Shown: positions 35,153 through 45,798, counted from the stretch's first letter. The stretch is 64,000 nucleotides of DNA from Pestalotiopsis fici W106-1 (GCF_000516985.1 NW_006917093.1:5613013-5677012), one strand, 5' to 3'. The notes: generated from the letters alone by a model not told the origin. Made by a program: numbers and translations.

Positions 35153-35938
35153 ATGCATTTCCTAATTCTGGGCGCCACAGGCAGAACGGGCGTGTTTGGC
35201 TATAAATATGCTCTTGAGCAAGGTAATCTCTATTCTTAATGAGTCCCTCCTTTGATCTCCCTTCAACTTATCTTGGAGTATTGAGCTCACAGGGTATCCT
35301 CAGGCCACCGCGTGACCGTCCTCGTCCGGGACACCTCCTCATTACCTCGACATGACAGACTCATAGCTGTGACAGGCTCAGTAACGTCTGAAGAAGACAT
35401 TGACCGTGCATTCCATGCCACAAACATCCCAATCGATGCGGTTGTAACGTTCCTCAATCCAAAGCGTACATCCGAGTGGCCTTGGGCTGAGTTCCTCGGC
35501 CCGCACCGCTTGATGGCGGACTCGACTGCTCAAGCGATACAAGCTCTACGCAAACAACAGCAGCGTATTGGCAGTTCAGGCTCAAAGAAGCCACGCATAA
35601 TCGTAATGAATGCACTCAGTGTTGGCGAGTCACACAAGGTCGCTCCACTTTTCCTCCGTCTCATGATGGATTATACCAATGTTGGAAAAACGTGGGAGGA
35701 TCACAGCGCTGTAGATGCTGAGATCGAGGATAACTGCGGAGATGATGTGCACTGGACTGTAGTCTATGTATCTGTCCTTGCTGGTTCTGGTAACAAACCT
35801 GTCAAGACGTTCTCGTCGGATCAATCGGGCTTTGGGTGGCTTATTACACGTGAGAGTTGTGCCAGATGGATGATTGACGCTGCTACCGAAGAATCTGGCG
35901 ATAAGTTCACGAATGCAAGGGTCATTGTATCAAATTGA
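35153..35938 (+). CDS. NmrA-like/atypical SDR NAD(P)-binding protein
   Basis: Two exons (35153-35222, 35304-35938; intron 81 bp) give 234 aa. The protein begins directly with the Rossmann strand and motif FLILGATGRTGVFG (GxxGxxG) and then GHRVTVLVRD, typical of NmrA-like or NAD(P)H-binding (PF13460-type) proteins. AVTGSVTSEEDIDRAF matches the dinucleotide-dependent 'D/G-V-T-D' strand, and the fold ends with FGWLITRESCARWMIDA. There is no classical YxxxK catalytic pair. Such proteins act as redox sensors, epimerases or reductases; I cannot choose. It lies immediately downstream of the permease in the same direction. Confidence 0.8.
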
Positions 35939-36521
35939 AAAGGGCATACTTTAAATGGGGGGATAAAGAAGAAGGCAGCATCAAGTTGCTGGGGAACTAT
36001 TTAGATACCTGTTCATGTGCGTGTGGCCATTTGGAATCAAAGTGGCTAATTTTGTGGCGATGTTAAACGCCCCTTTCAATAGGCAGACGGCTGAATAACA
36101 CGAGTCAGTGACATCTAAAAAGAAGATCCCCGAAGAGAGCAGACTAGCCAATCTACAAGTATTATTTCTTTCCGGGAAAATTGTTGTACGCGCATCACCG
36201 AGAGTGGTAGAGGTGGATCTAGTGCTGCAGGACTGTCGCCTGGAGGTTTTGATTAGCACTGGTGGACACGGATATTCCTCTTGTATATACAACAAATGAG
36301 CGAGTCACCCGAGTGAACGGGTCAGCAAAACTCTAATATAAAATCTGTCCGTGCGTATGTACAGTACTTGATGGGATACATGTTCTTGTCGGCTGGTGGC
36401 CCCAATCTAGACCAACCAAGCAGCCGTTCTTCAAATGATCACTGTGTTCTCCACGTACCGTGACAACCGTATACCGAGATGATTTCTGGCAGGACCTCGC
36501 GGAGACTGAATGCTCAATGCC
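35939..36521. other. Intergenic interval between convergent genes
   Basis: Contains the 3' flanks of the NmrA-like gene and the beta-propeller gene. No supported gene or repeat. Confidence 0.5.
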
Positions 36522-38172
36522 TTACAACCCATCCTTAACGCTTACTATCCCACCAAAGACCGCTTGGTAAAACTGTCCATCTGGGCCTATGCTTGCCGGA
36601 AGCCAGTTGTCGTTGAAAATACCTCCAGAGCCGAGTCTCACCTTCCATGCAATCTCGCCAGTTGCCCAGTCAGTAGCGACCGCATACCAATCGTACTGCC
36701 CAGTTGGCGTAACAGCCTTGTCTTGAATGTAACTATAGAGAAGCCCGGTCTTAGTAGACAATAAAGTTACCGTCTTGCTGGCCAGATTGGCAGTCCATCG
36801 CACCTCGCACCCACCCTTGGGATTAACATCAACACGCACGAACCCCCCGGGCATCTGACTCATATCATTCCAAGTACCGTTAAGGATGAATCCAGGACCC
36901 GGAAGTTCGAAGGGCGGCGCGGCGTAGCTGTTTTGCACCAGAAGCCCGTACTTGTCCCCATCAAAATGTGAGATAACTGAGTTCTCATTGCTACTTGCGC
37001 CAGGCTGGAATAGGGGTACCTTGCAAAAGAGCTGCGCATCGGCCGATTCTTGTTCCTCCTGGTGATAGACGAGGAGGTTGATCTGCGGGTCCTCATTGTC
37101 TGTGATGACCACAAATTGGTCGTTCATGAGAACAGGCGTCGACCCGGTTCCACGCGTGATCTCGCCAGGCTTTCCGCCCGACCCGGCATTGTAGGGCACT
37201 TTCCACACCGTCTTCAAGCCAACGCCCTTCTCCGGTGCAAAGGCCCACATGTATCCTGTGGCGTTGTACGACGTATTGGCAGCACCAGAAAGGCCCGTAG
37301 CCATATACATGGACGTGCCACTGACTCCGATACCATTCTCCACCATCTGGTTCTCGATATGAATCGCGTAAACTGTGCCGTCGGGTGTCACATAGCCGGC
37401 CGTTGTCGAGTTCTGCGCCGGATCACCGCTGCCAGTAATGCCGCCCGTGGTAAACCAGATGTTTCCGGCCGCGTCTATCATGGAGTTAAGCATCCACTCC
37501 CACGGCTTGATTGTTGTGGTCAGATCGATAGTTCTGCGGAGGGTAAAAGATGGGACACCATCGCAGTTTTCGCGGTGCACAGCATAGATGTACCCTTGCG
37601 TTGTGCTAAGCAAAACCTCGTCGGTATCTAAGATATATTCCATATAGCCGAGATTTAATGTCTGGTTAACGGGCGCAGTCCATGATGCAAGGACCTCAAA
37701 TGTAGATGGGTCGACTGCACCAATGGCACGGGTGATTGGGTTCGTAGAAGCATTTCCATAGCCAGCAATCATGCTGCCATCAGATGCCCAGACAATGACG
37801 GCGATTTGCTCTGCCGCACTCGAAATGCGAAGGTTATGGCCAAGGGGGGCAGCATAGTCGGTGTCGCCCGTGTTGCCGCTGTCTCCGTGCATCAGAGATA
37901 CAGCAGGGTCAAAACTCGGATTAACATTCAGAGGCCTCGCATCTACGGGCGTGCCAATGAATATGGAACCATTGGAGGATGTATTTAGAGACAACGGTAC
38001 ACCAAAGGAGGTTGGTTCAGGCTTTACGGTGGCGACAAATGTTAGCAGTCAACTAGTGACACAAAAGCGTAAAGGGGATTAGGCAATTAATTACCTTGCA
38101 TGAACACGGAGTAGCGCCTGTAAGGACTGATAGGAGGCCAAAGGCTAATAGGAGAAAAGATGGATGATTCAT
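36522..38172 (-). CDS. Secreted PQQ-like beta-propeller protein, paralogue 1
   Basis: Two exons (38172-38095, 38021-36522; intron 73 bp) give 525 aa. Exon 1 encodes the signal peptide (MNHPSFLLLAFGLLSVLTGA). The mature protein shows repeating blade elements: AAPLGHNLRISS, AGNIWFTTGG, SGTSMYMATG, ITRGTGSTPVLMNDQFVVITDN, and a C-terminal LLSTKTGLLYSY, then WYAVATDWATGEIAWKVRLG, which resembles PQQ-quinoprotein blade motifs. It aligns by eye along its full length with the gene at 57161-58814 (shared pattern GxGSTPxLxxxxVxxTDN, then CxVPLFxPGxSxNEN). I know no biochemical function; secretion and a propeller suggest an extracellular enzyme or ligand-binding protein. Confidence 0.8.
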
Positions 38173-38250
38173 TGGATTGATATTAGCAGCAATGGATGGT
38201 CCGATACGTAAGTTGCAATGATGGGCTCAGGAGCAGACATCAGATGAGGG

Positions 38251-38257
38251 TTTTATA
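38251..38257 (-). promoter_or_regulatory. TATA box of beta-propeller paralogue 1
   Basis: TATAAAA on the minus strand lies about 80 bp ahead of the ATG at 38172. Paralogue 2 has the same arrangement (TATAAA about 103 bp upstream). Confidence 0.55.
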
Positions 38258-38795
38258 GGATTACCTGGGTATAATGACAGGACTTTTGTTAGCCATTGTC
38301 ATCCGTATTCGAAGTTTGTGCTATCACTAAGAGATCTGAGGTTTTGATTTAATGCCAAAATCAGTTGTCCAATCGTTGGGCTTGTAGTGCGAATATGCAG
38401 GGTATCTATTGTGCCAAGATGTGGTCACAATACGAGTAATAGATGTAAACTCCGTACGCTTGGCTGATGATACCATATCCAATCTTTTCAGGCTTAATGT
38501 GCGCACAACCATTTCTAGAGGGTACTCGCCATATAGCTCAAAAGACTTCTACATATAAAGATAGAATCGAGCCAATCCAGCACGTTGCAGGCTGCCCAAT
38601 AAAGATACTTACCACTACGGCTTTTGAGGATTGGCTTGAAACAGCTATTTATGCTAGCGGCAATAAGTTATCGAAGCCCATCGAGCAAGCATAAGGGCAA
38701 AAGGGAGCCTGAATTCCTAGTAATATCAGGGGCTTATAATGGAGACGGCTGAATTTCATATGTATGTAGAAATCGCTTTAGCGGGGTGCGAAATA
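38258..38795. other. Intergenic interval
   Basis: Promoter-distal sequence of beta-propeller paralogue 1 up to the inverted-repeat element. No gene or repeat recognised. Confidence 0.45.
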
Positions 38796-39213
38796 CCTCT
38801 AGAAATGGGTCGTGCGTACAGAGGTAAATTTCAAAAGTTTAAGTTATGGTCCGTGCATCTCTTATGTGCGCAAATACTCAAGCCGTCACTGAAGCACTGT
38901 ACGATCTATTTTGGTGTCGCTATACCACACTTGACTGTGCTTACCCGATTTTTTAATTCTTTGTATAATTAGCTGTATAAAGGAGATTAAATAAGCTAAA
39001 TGGAGTATATTAGAATCTGTGTGCTTTATTATATTATTTAGGCTTTCTATATTCGATAGATAACTAAGAATTCCTTAGGGTTAGGGTTATATTAGAAGTA
39101 CTGCGTATTGTGCATCGCAATACCAGAAGCCGTCATCCTACTGTAGAGTATGCACGGACCATGACTTAAACTTTTGAAATTTACCTTTGTACACCAGACC
39201 CGAAAGGGCTAGG
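38796..39213. mobile_element. 418-bp non-autonomous TIR element (MITE-like), TA target site
   Basis: The ends are long imperfect inverted repeats of about 65 bp: left 38796-38862, right 39146-39213. The core TAAATTTCAAAAGTTTAA at 38825-38842 is matched exactly by its reverse complement at 39166-39183, and GGTCCGTGCAT follows in both arms. The outer ends read CCTCTAG and CCTAG, each flanked by TA (38794-38795 and 39214-39215), as expected for Tc1/mariner/pogo-type target duplication. The interior is AT-rich and has no transposase, so it would depend on an enzyme supplied elsewhere. It sits 72 bp from the 3' end of a Zn2Cys6 regulator gene. Confidence 0.85.
39075..39089 (+). repeat. Short telomere-like repeat TTAGGGTTAGGGTTA
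   Basis: Two and a half TTAGGG units lie inside the MITE-like element. This is far too short to be a telomere, and sequence continues on both sides. Confidence 0.6.
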
Positions 39214-39284
39214 TATGGTGTTATTGGCCAAACGCCTGGCGAATACATCCATTCCCGGGTCCCGAGACCCAGGTCTATGGCCAA

Positions 39285-40636
39285 TCATGTTCCCAGTTGT
39301 GCGAGAACTGCCACGGGAAAGTCTTGGCAAGGAGTGTTGTCCAAAGTCTGCTTCGCCTTAAAGTTTGGAATCTCCGCGAATGCATGATGCCAAGGATGTA
39401 ACCGTATAACTGCAATCGTCCGCTCTAGTAGCAGGCTGTGATTTGGCGGAAGGTGCAGCCTGGTGGCTTCTAAATCTCTCTGCGCACTCTGGTCCATCAT
39501 GTCCGCTGGTGGAAGCAATTGAGTCAGACTGAAGCACACGGCCATAAGCATGAGCGCAAGCGGTTCGCCGGCTTCTACGTGGAGCAGAAACTCGGGCCGT
39601 GCTTCGACCAGGAATCGCATGAATGCCTCCCTCGATGGTTGTTCGTAGATGTTTGACAGGCCCACTATGATGTGATGGTAATCAGAGTAGCGCTCATCCT
39701 GAGCAGCGTTTGCTATGAGTTCGTCTAGTGGGAAGCCGAAGGCGACTTGGTCAGAGTTGGGACTTGCATCCTGAGCAGACAAGTGCTGCCAGCCCCCTCG
39801 CGGGAACACTGCCGCCAAAGAGCTCTGCCCAAATTCTTGTCTCGAAGCAGCAACAACGGATCGCACATTACGGAATGCACTCAGCCACTCCACGACGCAT
39901 TTTCCCAGGTCCGAAGCAGTCTCAACCTTGATGGGCAGGAACTGGTGTTGGGAGACGGTATTTGCGGCGATGAAGATTGATGTAGCATACACAGCCTCGA
40001 AGTTGCCCCGGTTGATGCCCCCAGCGACTGCGGCCCTTTGGCCGTTAATGGCTCGAGCCATGAAGACGTGGGAAAGAGTGGCATAACGACTGCGGTCGTA
40101 TACCAATCGGATTCGGAAAAAAGCCGCACAAATGCTCAGGATAATGTGCGTCAAGAAGCTGAACTCAAATGCGAGAGCTGGGATCGCTGAGTCTAGGAGT
40201 CTAGGCGTGAAATGATTGACAGCACTGCCTTGTACTTGACATTGGTGTACGTAAAAGCTGAACAAGTGCTTTTCAAGAGATCGATGTGCAGAATCCTCGA
40301 TATCTTGGCCGCGGTATAGTGGTTCCGTTATTGTTGGCAATGGAGATGGGCCTCTCCTCTGAGATTGTGCGCTCCTCGGATTTTGGCGCGGGATAGCCAC
40401 TTTCGCGCTGTCCAGCAGCGGCGCAGGGCCTTCGAAAGTACAGGTAATTCCATGTTTGACACAATTTCTGCAGCGGGGTTCAATGAGATCGCACTGAGGG
40501 GCATCTGTTAGTTATGGCCTACCACCAGCCCGCAGCAATACATAGTCGTGACTAGGTTAGGTACCTTGATCCGACGACGCTTACAGCAGTAGCATCCCCT
40601 GCGCGATTTAACGTGGGGTCGCACTACTCGAGACAT
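39285..40636 (-). CDS. Zn2Cys6 transcription factor (short form)
   Basis: Two exons (40636-40565, 40493-39285; intron 71 bp) give 426 aa. The zinc cluster begins at about residue 15: GCYCCKRRRIKC directly at the splice junction, then CRNCVKHGITC, preceded by the basic VRPHVKSRRG. The remainder has the helical pattern of the short 'fungal-specific TF' type seen in sterol-uptake and aflatoxin-style regulators: HLFSFYVHQC, LTHIILSICAAFFRI, RGNFEAVYATSIFIAANTV, and a final LLLERTIAVIRLHPWHHAF. It is the nearest regulator to beta-propeller paralogue 1 and to the broken sugar transporter. Its targets are unknown. Confidence 0.88.
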
Positions 40637-41143
40637 GTATGTACTGCGTGACAGACTGTGCCTCCGGATTAGCCTACGCAAGATAAAATACCACGCGAGG
40701 GAAAACGAGTAGGCGAATAAGAAAATGGACTAGGTGGATGACAGCAAGTGACATGGTGGTTATGAATACAAGCGACGGGATGCTTTACCGTCGGATTATC
40801 AGGGGCTTTGTAGCAATAGAGTGAAGGATCCAGATAACAGTGATAATAAAGGTCGTGTGTATTTAAGACTGATCTTTAACCTTTTAAATCGCCTGTTGTT
40901 ATCCTGCTATTTAGTTTTAAAGCACTGACGGCGCTTTAGAGCAGCTCCAGCGTCGCCGGAGTTAGGAATCCAATTATAAAACCCTCCATTAAGCTAAATT
41001 ACTCACCACTGGAATTACATAAATCTAAATATCACTATACCGAGAGTTATTATATATGCGCAATATATATTAATATATTATTATTAAAAAAGAAAGGGCG
41101 CAATAGCTAACGCCATTATGCATTTTAATATACTATTAGCAGT
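40637..41143. other. AT-rich block
   Basis: From about 40840 to 41140 the sequence becomes strongly AT-rich with many TA steps (for example around 41050-41090), unlike the neighbouring genes. The look is that of DNA altered by repeat-induced point mutation or an old repeat. It borders the transporter pseudogene. No gene. Confidence 0.45.
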
Positions 41144-42432
41144 TTAGTTTTCAGAATAAATAGCACAAGTATTTTTTAGCACTCTTGTTCGGGAATTCTG
41201 TGCTATAAAACTACGGAGGCAAACAATCTGCAAAAATGATAACTCGGGACAAGTGAGAGATAGCACGGGAAAAATACGTACGGCAGCCATCCCACCACCA
41301 AACACCATTAAAGCAATTCTGTGGCCGAGTTTATCAATCGCGAAGAAAGCGATAAAAGAAGATAAAAATTTCCACGTAAGGGCGGAACTTGAGAGGACTC
41401 GCGAGAGTTCGGCGGACCTGCCCATATTCTGTTGGAATATGATTGGCAGGTAAGCGCTGATGAGATTAGTACTCATCAAAAGCAAGGATGCAGCTATCGC
41501 AATTGCTAAAGGTGGGCGCCACGTAACTTTGCCAGTCTTGAACTCGAAAAGGTCAGTTTTATCCAAGACTTAAACATGTAGCCGAGACAGGTAAACACTG
41601 CAACAAGGACGACGTGCTGCCCTCGATTCTGGGCCGACGAGGTTTCTGCGAGCTAGACAGGGACGATGGAAATCAATTGGCCAACCCCCAAACCAACAGT
41701 AAGTCTGCCAATGACAAAATGGGGCAAGCTAAAGGCTGAGGCCTCGAGAATCTCTCCAAACAGGGTGGCAACTGCTTGGATGGGTGATGTGCATGGCGGG
41801 CTCCCCAGTGAGCTGGAGTTCAAAGCTGCAAAGCGTGGTCTCTCAGTTCACTACAGAGGCTGAATACTACGCCATCAATGAAGGCGCTCGTGAAGCCGCA
41901 TTCATCAGGAACCTACTGGAGGAACTGGAGATGATGCCTCAAAAGGCGATTTCTCTATTAGTTGATAACACAGGCGCAGAGGCGTGGGCAAAGGCCCAAA
42001 CCAGCACACCTACGAAGAAGCACGTCAGGAGATATTTTCACTATGTTCAATAAGAAGTCTCTGCTGGGAACATCCAGATCAAGAGAGTCACATCCACGGA
42101 AAACGCCGCTGATGGGCTCACAAAAGCGATGCGACCCAAGGACTTTGAGCATTTCGTGCATTTGCTGGGTATGGTGGATTATAACCCAACTACAGGTACA
42201 GTCACCACTGTTTGACTGCTAACTACACCACAAATTATCGCAATGGGGCTTATCCTTTCATTTCGATCAAATCGCTCGTTGTAGAGGGCGTGTGGAAAGT
42301 TGACTTTGACTAAAGTAATGGGTACAACTCTCGTTTTGACGGATAAAAGCATCAGACCCCGGGACCTCCGGCTTGACGGCTATTTCCGGTGGGCTGTGGG
42401 AGGCAATTAGGTCTTGTGATTATACTGCCGGC

Positions 42433-42608
42433 CGGTGCTGTTGTAAAGCACCGCGCCCTTCGGCAGACTATTGCCGGATGGTGCTGGCGTTGAGCACCCT
42501 CTGTTGTATTGGCAGATCACACTGCCGGCGCTGCTCTGGGAGCACTGCGCCCTCTGTTGGCAGATCACGCTGCCAGATGGTGCTGGCGTTGAGCGCCCTC
42601 TGTTGGCA
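42433..42608. repeat. Minisatellite, about 3.5 units of 46-49 bp
   Basis: Diverged tandem units each contain a GTGCTGG-like start, a GAGCRC core and GCCCTCTGTTGGCAGATCAC. Unit starts fall near 42434, 42480, 42529 and 42578. It lies in the presumed LTR of the copia fragment. Confidence 0.7.
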
Positions 42609-42824
42609 TGTGCAGCCGTTGCCGTTGCCGTTCAACGCTGCCACCGGATGGCAATGAGCTCAAGTTCTTCTTTGCGTCCTCTGGCTGACCTCTCGTCGCC
42701 GGCGCGAACTGCTTCGTACGTAACGCGTTGGCCACGCTCACGATGCTTTTTTTGGCGCTGGGCTCGCTAGCGAGCACCCTTTGGTCTGGTGAAGCCCCCC
42801 GATGGCAGTGGCTGACCTAGCCAG

Positions 42825-42861
42825 CTTGACTTGACTTGATTTGACTTGACTTGAACTGAAC
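42825..42861. repeat. CTTGA pentanucleotide tandem repeat
   Basis: About seven CTTGA-type units with two variants (CTTGATTTGAC and CTTGAACTGAAC), just ahead of the TATA-like site of the presumed LTR. Confidence 0.75.
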
Positions 42862-43374
42862 AAAATACGGACTTTCTCCAGATCGTAATAGTGGTGGTGC
42901 TACCATGTGGAACGTTGAAAGGGGACTTAGGTAGCATTAGATATGGGAGAGAGGGGGGTACCCCCTCTGCGGCTTATATACATAGTTTACAGTACCGGAT
43001 CAGCCGGCGAATTATGCTTTTACCGATTAGTAGTACGGTGTACCCTTTAAGCACTATTTTTCACATCCGACAATCACGGCTCGGCGACCAAAATGTTCTT
43101 CTGTGTAAAAGCAAGACATGGTGCCGATAAAGGCGCCAATAATCAGAACAGCTACTACAATGCCTGGTACTGTGTTATTCCGGCTCCTTTACAACCCAGT
43201 AGTCTTAACCGTATCGATCTCAGGGAAGGTCTTGACCCAGTCGGATTCCGTAAGGAGACCACCGACATTGGCTTGATTGTAGCCGTTGGGAATGAAAGAT
43301 GGGGCAATAACCAATGCAATTTGCGGTTTGGATAAGGCGGAGCCGGAATGACCGAGATAAGTCACAGCACTCAT

Positions 43375-44093
43375 CTTGGGCAAATGGTGTCGAAGAAGAA
43401 TAAGGAACTACTTTCGCGGAAAGATTTTCACCCTGGGTCGACAACGCCCTTGTTTATCTGTTTGAAGTCCTCGGTCTTTCCCCAGGTCTCAGATCATCTC
43501 CACTGGAATCGAGAAGGAGGCGGCTGTGGGGAACCCAGATCATCCATGACACAGAAATGGGGTCGTTATTATTGTCTCTAGCCGTCGCCGCATTTCCTTT
43601 CACGGCGTTGCATAGTGGAAATGCCGGTATAATTCGCGGCGATCACAGGATTGCAAGCAATGGGAGACGCCGGCCGCATCTGCAATAGGCATATATAATG
43701 ACAAATCACAATAGAATTGACAGGGAAGGCCAGCTTAGAAGTTATCTTCATGTGCCTTTTGAGGATCATGATCATTTCAAAATGGGTCCTAGGTATCGCA
43801 TCAAACTGCGTGACATGATACAAGCCATTTGCCCGTGTCAAGGACTAAGCAATTCCGAGTCATAATAAGAAGCTCCAAGATCTGCACTACAGAATGGTCG
43901 GAAATAATTTTCAAGCTCGGATTTGACCCTCGACACTAGCTCCCTTGCACAACTTGCGACTACTACTATTAAAAGCGTAGTAGTGCATTAAATATATGCT
44001 AAAGTGTCTGCCGTGATGCTACCGGATACAAAGGCGGTATGTGAGTCCTCTTTTTGATCTAGTACAGCCGTTGAGCACTGTACTCAAATGATG
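43375..44093. other. Gene-free interval
   Basis: Former promoter of the broken transporter and 3' flank of the FAD oxidase gene. A small hairpin (ACTACTAC...GTAGTAGT) is at about 43961-43986. No coding sequence supported. Confidence 0.5.
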
Positions 44094-45798
44094 TTACGGC
44101 GGTATGTACTGGGGAATTTTGAAACCCGAACTCCTTAGCCTCTGGAAAACACCCTTCGGATCATATTTTTGCGCCGCCTCCCTGAGCCATTTCACATTTT
44201 CCACTCCGTACCCTGAGATAGGCTCTTGTGTCCTATAGGCATAGTTCAGATACCTCCACCTCCAGTTCCCGTCAAGAGAATCTGCGTACTCTTCTACATC
44301 CTGCCAAAATGATTCTACGTATGGCAGGGCAAGAGCTTCGTGTTCTGCGCTCTCAATGCCTATATATATCAGAAACATGAATCCTGGACCTCCCGTGGCG
44401 GCAATGCGTGTCTCTAGGCCGAGCACATTGTTTCCTTTTCCCTGAGAAATCATAGGCTCGGTCATTGGCTGGGCTTGGCAGCTGCTAAACACGCCAGAGT
44501 CTGGTCCAAGGATGGATTCCAGAGTAAGCATCAACTTGTCGTGCTTAGCCGTTATGAATCGTAGGATACGCGGATCGTTGGCGTAAGTTCCAGTGAACCA
44601 GATGGTGCTATAATGTATGTCAGTCTGAGGCTCTATAGAGGATAAAAGTGAGCTCGCCAGGGCATACCGAGTTCTATGATCTCGGATTAATTCAGCAGTA
44701 ATATTGGACATGGTCTCGCTGCGGAGGGAATTGGATGTTTGACTCCCAATGCTGAGGTACTTGTCAAAGGCTGGGGGATACGCCCGGTTGGCGACGTTGT
44801 CGAGGATGCTGCGGACAGAAAATCCGCTGGCCGAGTAGCCCCATATCGCTATAGAGGAGCTATAGATGTCTTTGTCTACGTTGTTGGTAAAGTTGATAAA
44901 GGCATCTATGACGGCGTCCGACTGCGTATAGTTGTAGCCGACGATGCCACCCCAGATGTAGGGGTTGGAAGGATCCTCGAATTCAATGGCGTAGAGGTCG
45001 AAACGAGTCACTAGTCCAAAGTTGCCAGAACCTCCCCTGAGAGCCTTCCATAGATCCGAGTTTTCATACTTATTAGCATTGACGACTTGTCCATCAGCCA
45101 GGACGATCTCAAAGCTTTGAACTTGATCACAGCCAAACCCATGACTACCAGAATGGTAAGAATTACCACCTCCTAGGAGAAAGCCCCCGACGCCCACATA
45201 AGCAGCTCGGCCTCCAGTGACGGTCACGCCATAAGGGGTAAGCGTATCGTAGACGCTACCCCAATGCGCTCCTGGGCCGATGGATGCAATCTTGGTGTCG
45301 GTGTTGTAAGTCGTGGTGTTGAACAAACCTTGATAATCGTGTCAGCCATCCACTCACGTTCATTTCCCCCTAAATTTCTTGTCTCGAGATGATGCTTACC
45401 CATATCAAGAGTGACACCGTCTTCAACAGAATTGGACAATGCATGGGCTCCGTGACCACCACCACGAATACCAAATGGACACTCATTATCCGCAAGAGTG
45501 GTGATGGTCATAGACACATCGTTGACCGTTCTAGGGAGAACCATGCACCACGGGTCCAAGGCAGCGCTGAGAGACCAGTAGGTCGTCATGCGCTCGTCAT
45601 AGGCAGACGTGTTTGGATAGTAAACACTGTCTCTCAATTGAGCTATATCGGCAAGAGCCTGGCACTGCAGGCCGCAATCTTGTCAGTGAACCGTCTTGGC
45701 GAAATCGCGGGGAAACCAACACATTGAGTCTTGTTGCCGGCTAAAGCGCCAATCATCATGACAGCCATCAAGACCATACAACGAATGTTTATTTGCAT
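44094..45798 (-). CDS. Secreted berberine-bridge-type FAD-linked oxidase
   Basis: Three exons (45798-45721, 45664-45400, 45328-44094; introns 56 and 71 bp) give 525 aa. The first intron uses a GTTGGT donor. A signal peptide is present (MQINIRCMVLMAVMMIGALA). The FAD-binding PCMH domain shows YWSLSAALDPWCMVLP, GIRGGGHGAHALS with His97 as the expected 8-alpha-histidyl attachment site, and GVGGFLLGGGNSYHSGSHGF. The second covalent site of bicovalent members, a Cys near this GG motif, is not present, so attachment is probably through His only. The C-terminal BBE motif is RWRYLNYAYR, and AQKYDPKGVFQRLR ends the fold. Members oxidise alcohols, sugars or alkaloid and polyketide intermediates; the substrate here is unknown. 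Confidence 0.88.

Larger units (their letters stand above)
41780..43062 (+). mobile_element. 5'-truncated Ty1/copia retrotransposon fragment
   Basis: From 41784 the plus strand encodes the copia RNase H end of Pol: GSPVSWSSKLQSVVSQFTTE, AEYYAINEGAREAAFIRNLL, LLVDNTGAEAWAKAQ and KHVRRYFHYV, then a TAA after FHYVQ (42051-42053), and in the same frame ENAADGLTKAMRPKDFEHFV up to 42213. The integrase and reverse transcriptase are missing. The following 0.85 kb to about 43062 would be the LTR-side sequence, with a TATATA box near 42975. The right edge ends TTTTTCA, consistent with an LTR terminus, but no target-site duplication can be seen, as expected for a truncated or deleted copy. Confidence 0.75.
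41144..43374 (-). pseudogene. MFS sugar-transporter gene split by a copia fragment
   Basis: The N-terminal part runs from an ATG at 43374 to about 43062 (LSKPQIALVIAPSFIPNGYN, NVGGLLTESDWVKTFPEIDT, then a TAA stop after KTTGL, and on to VPGIVVAVLIIGAFIGTMSC and EEHFGRRAVIVG). The coding order resumes at about 41780 and continues to 41144 (IQAVATLFGEILEASAFSLP, HFVIGRLTVGLGVGQLISIV, a TAG in place of the Tyr of PVYLAE, then WRPPLAIAIAASLLLMSTNL and DKLGHRIALMVFGGG). These are classic sugar-porter motifs in the right order, interrupted by about 1.28 kb of retroelement. It also carries at least two stops and lacks the C-terminal half, so it cannot make a working transporter. Confidence 0.8.

Noticed and set aside
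36522..38172. Assigning the beta-propeller as a PQQ-dependent alcohol dehydrogenase
   Set aside because: Blade-like motifs are present, but the Trp-docking signatures and catalytic residues of quinoprotein dehydrogenases could not be identified.
39075..39089. Chromosome end marked by TTAGGG repeats
   Set aside because: Only 2.5 units, and ordinary genes continue on both sides.
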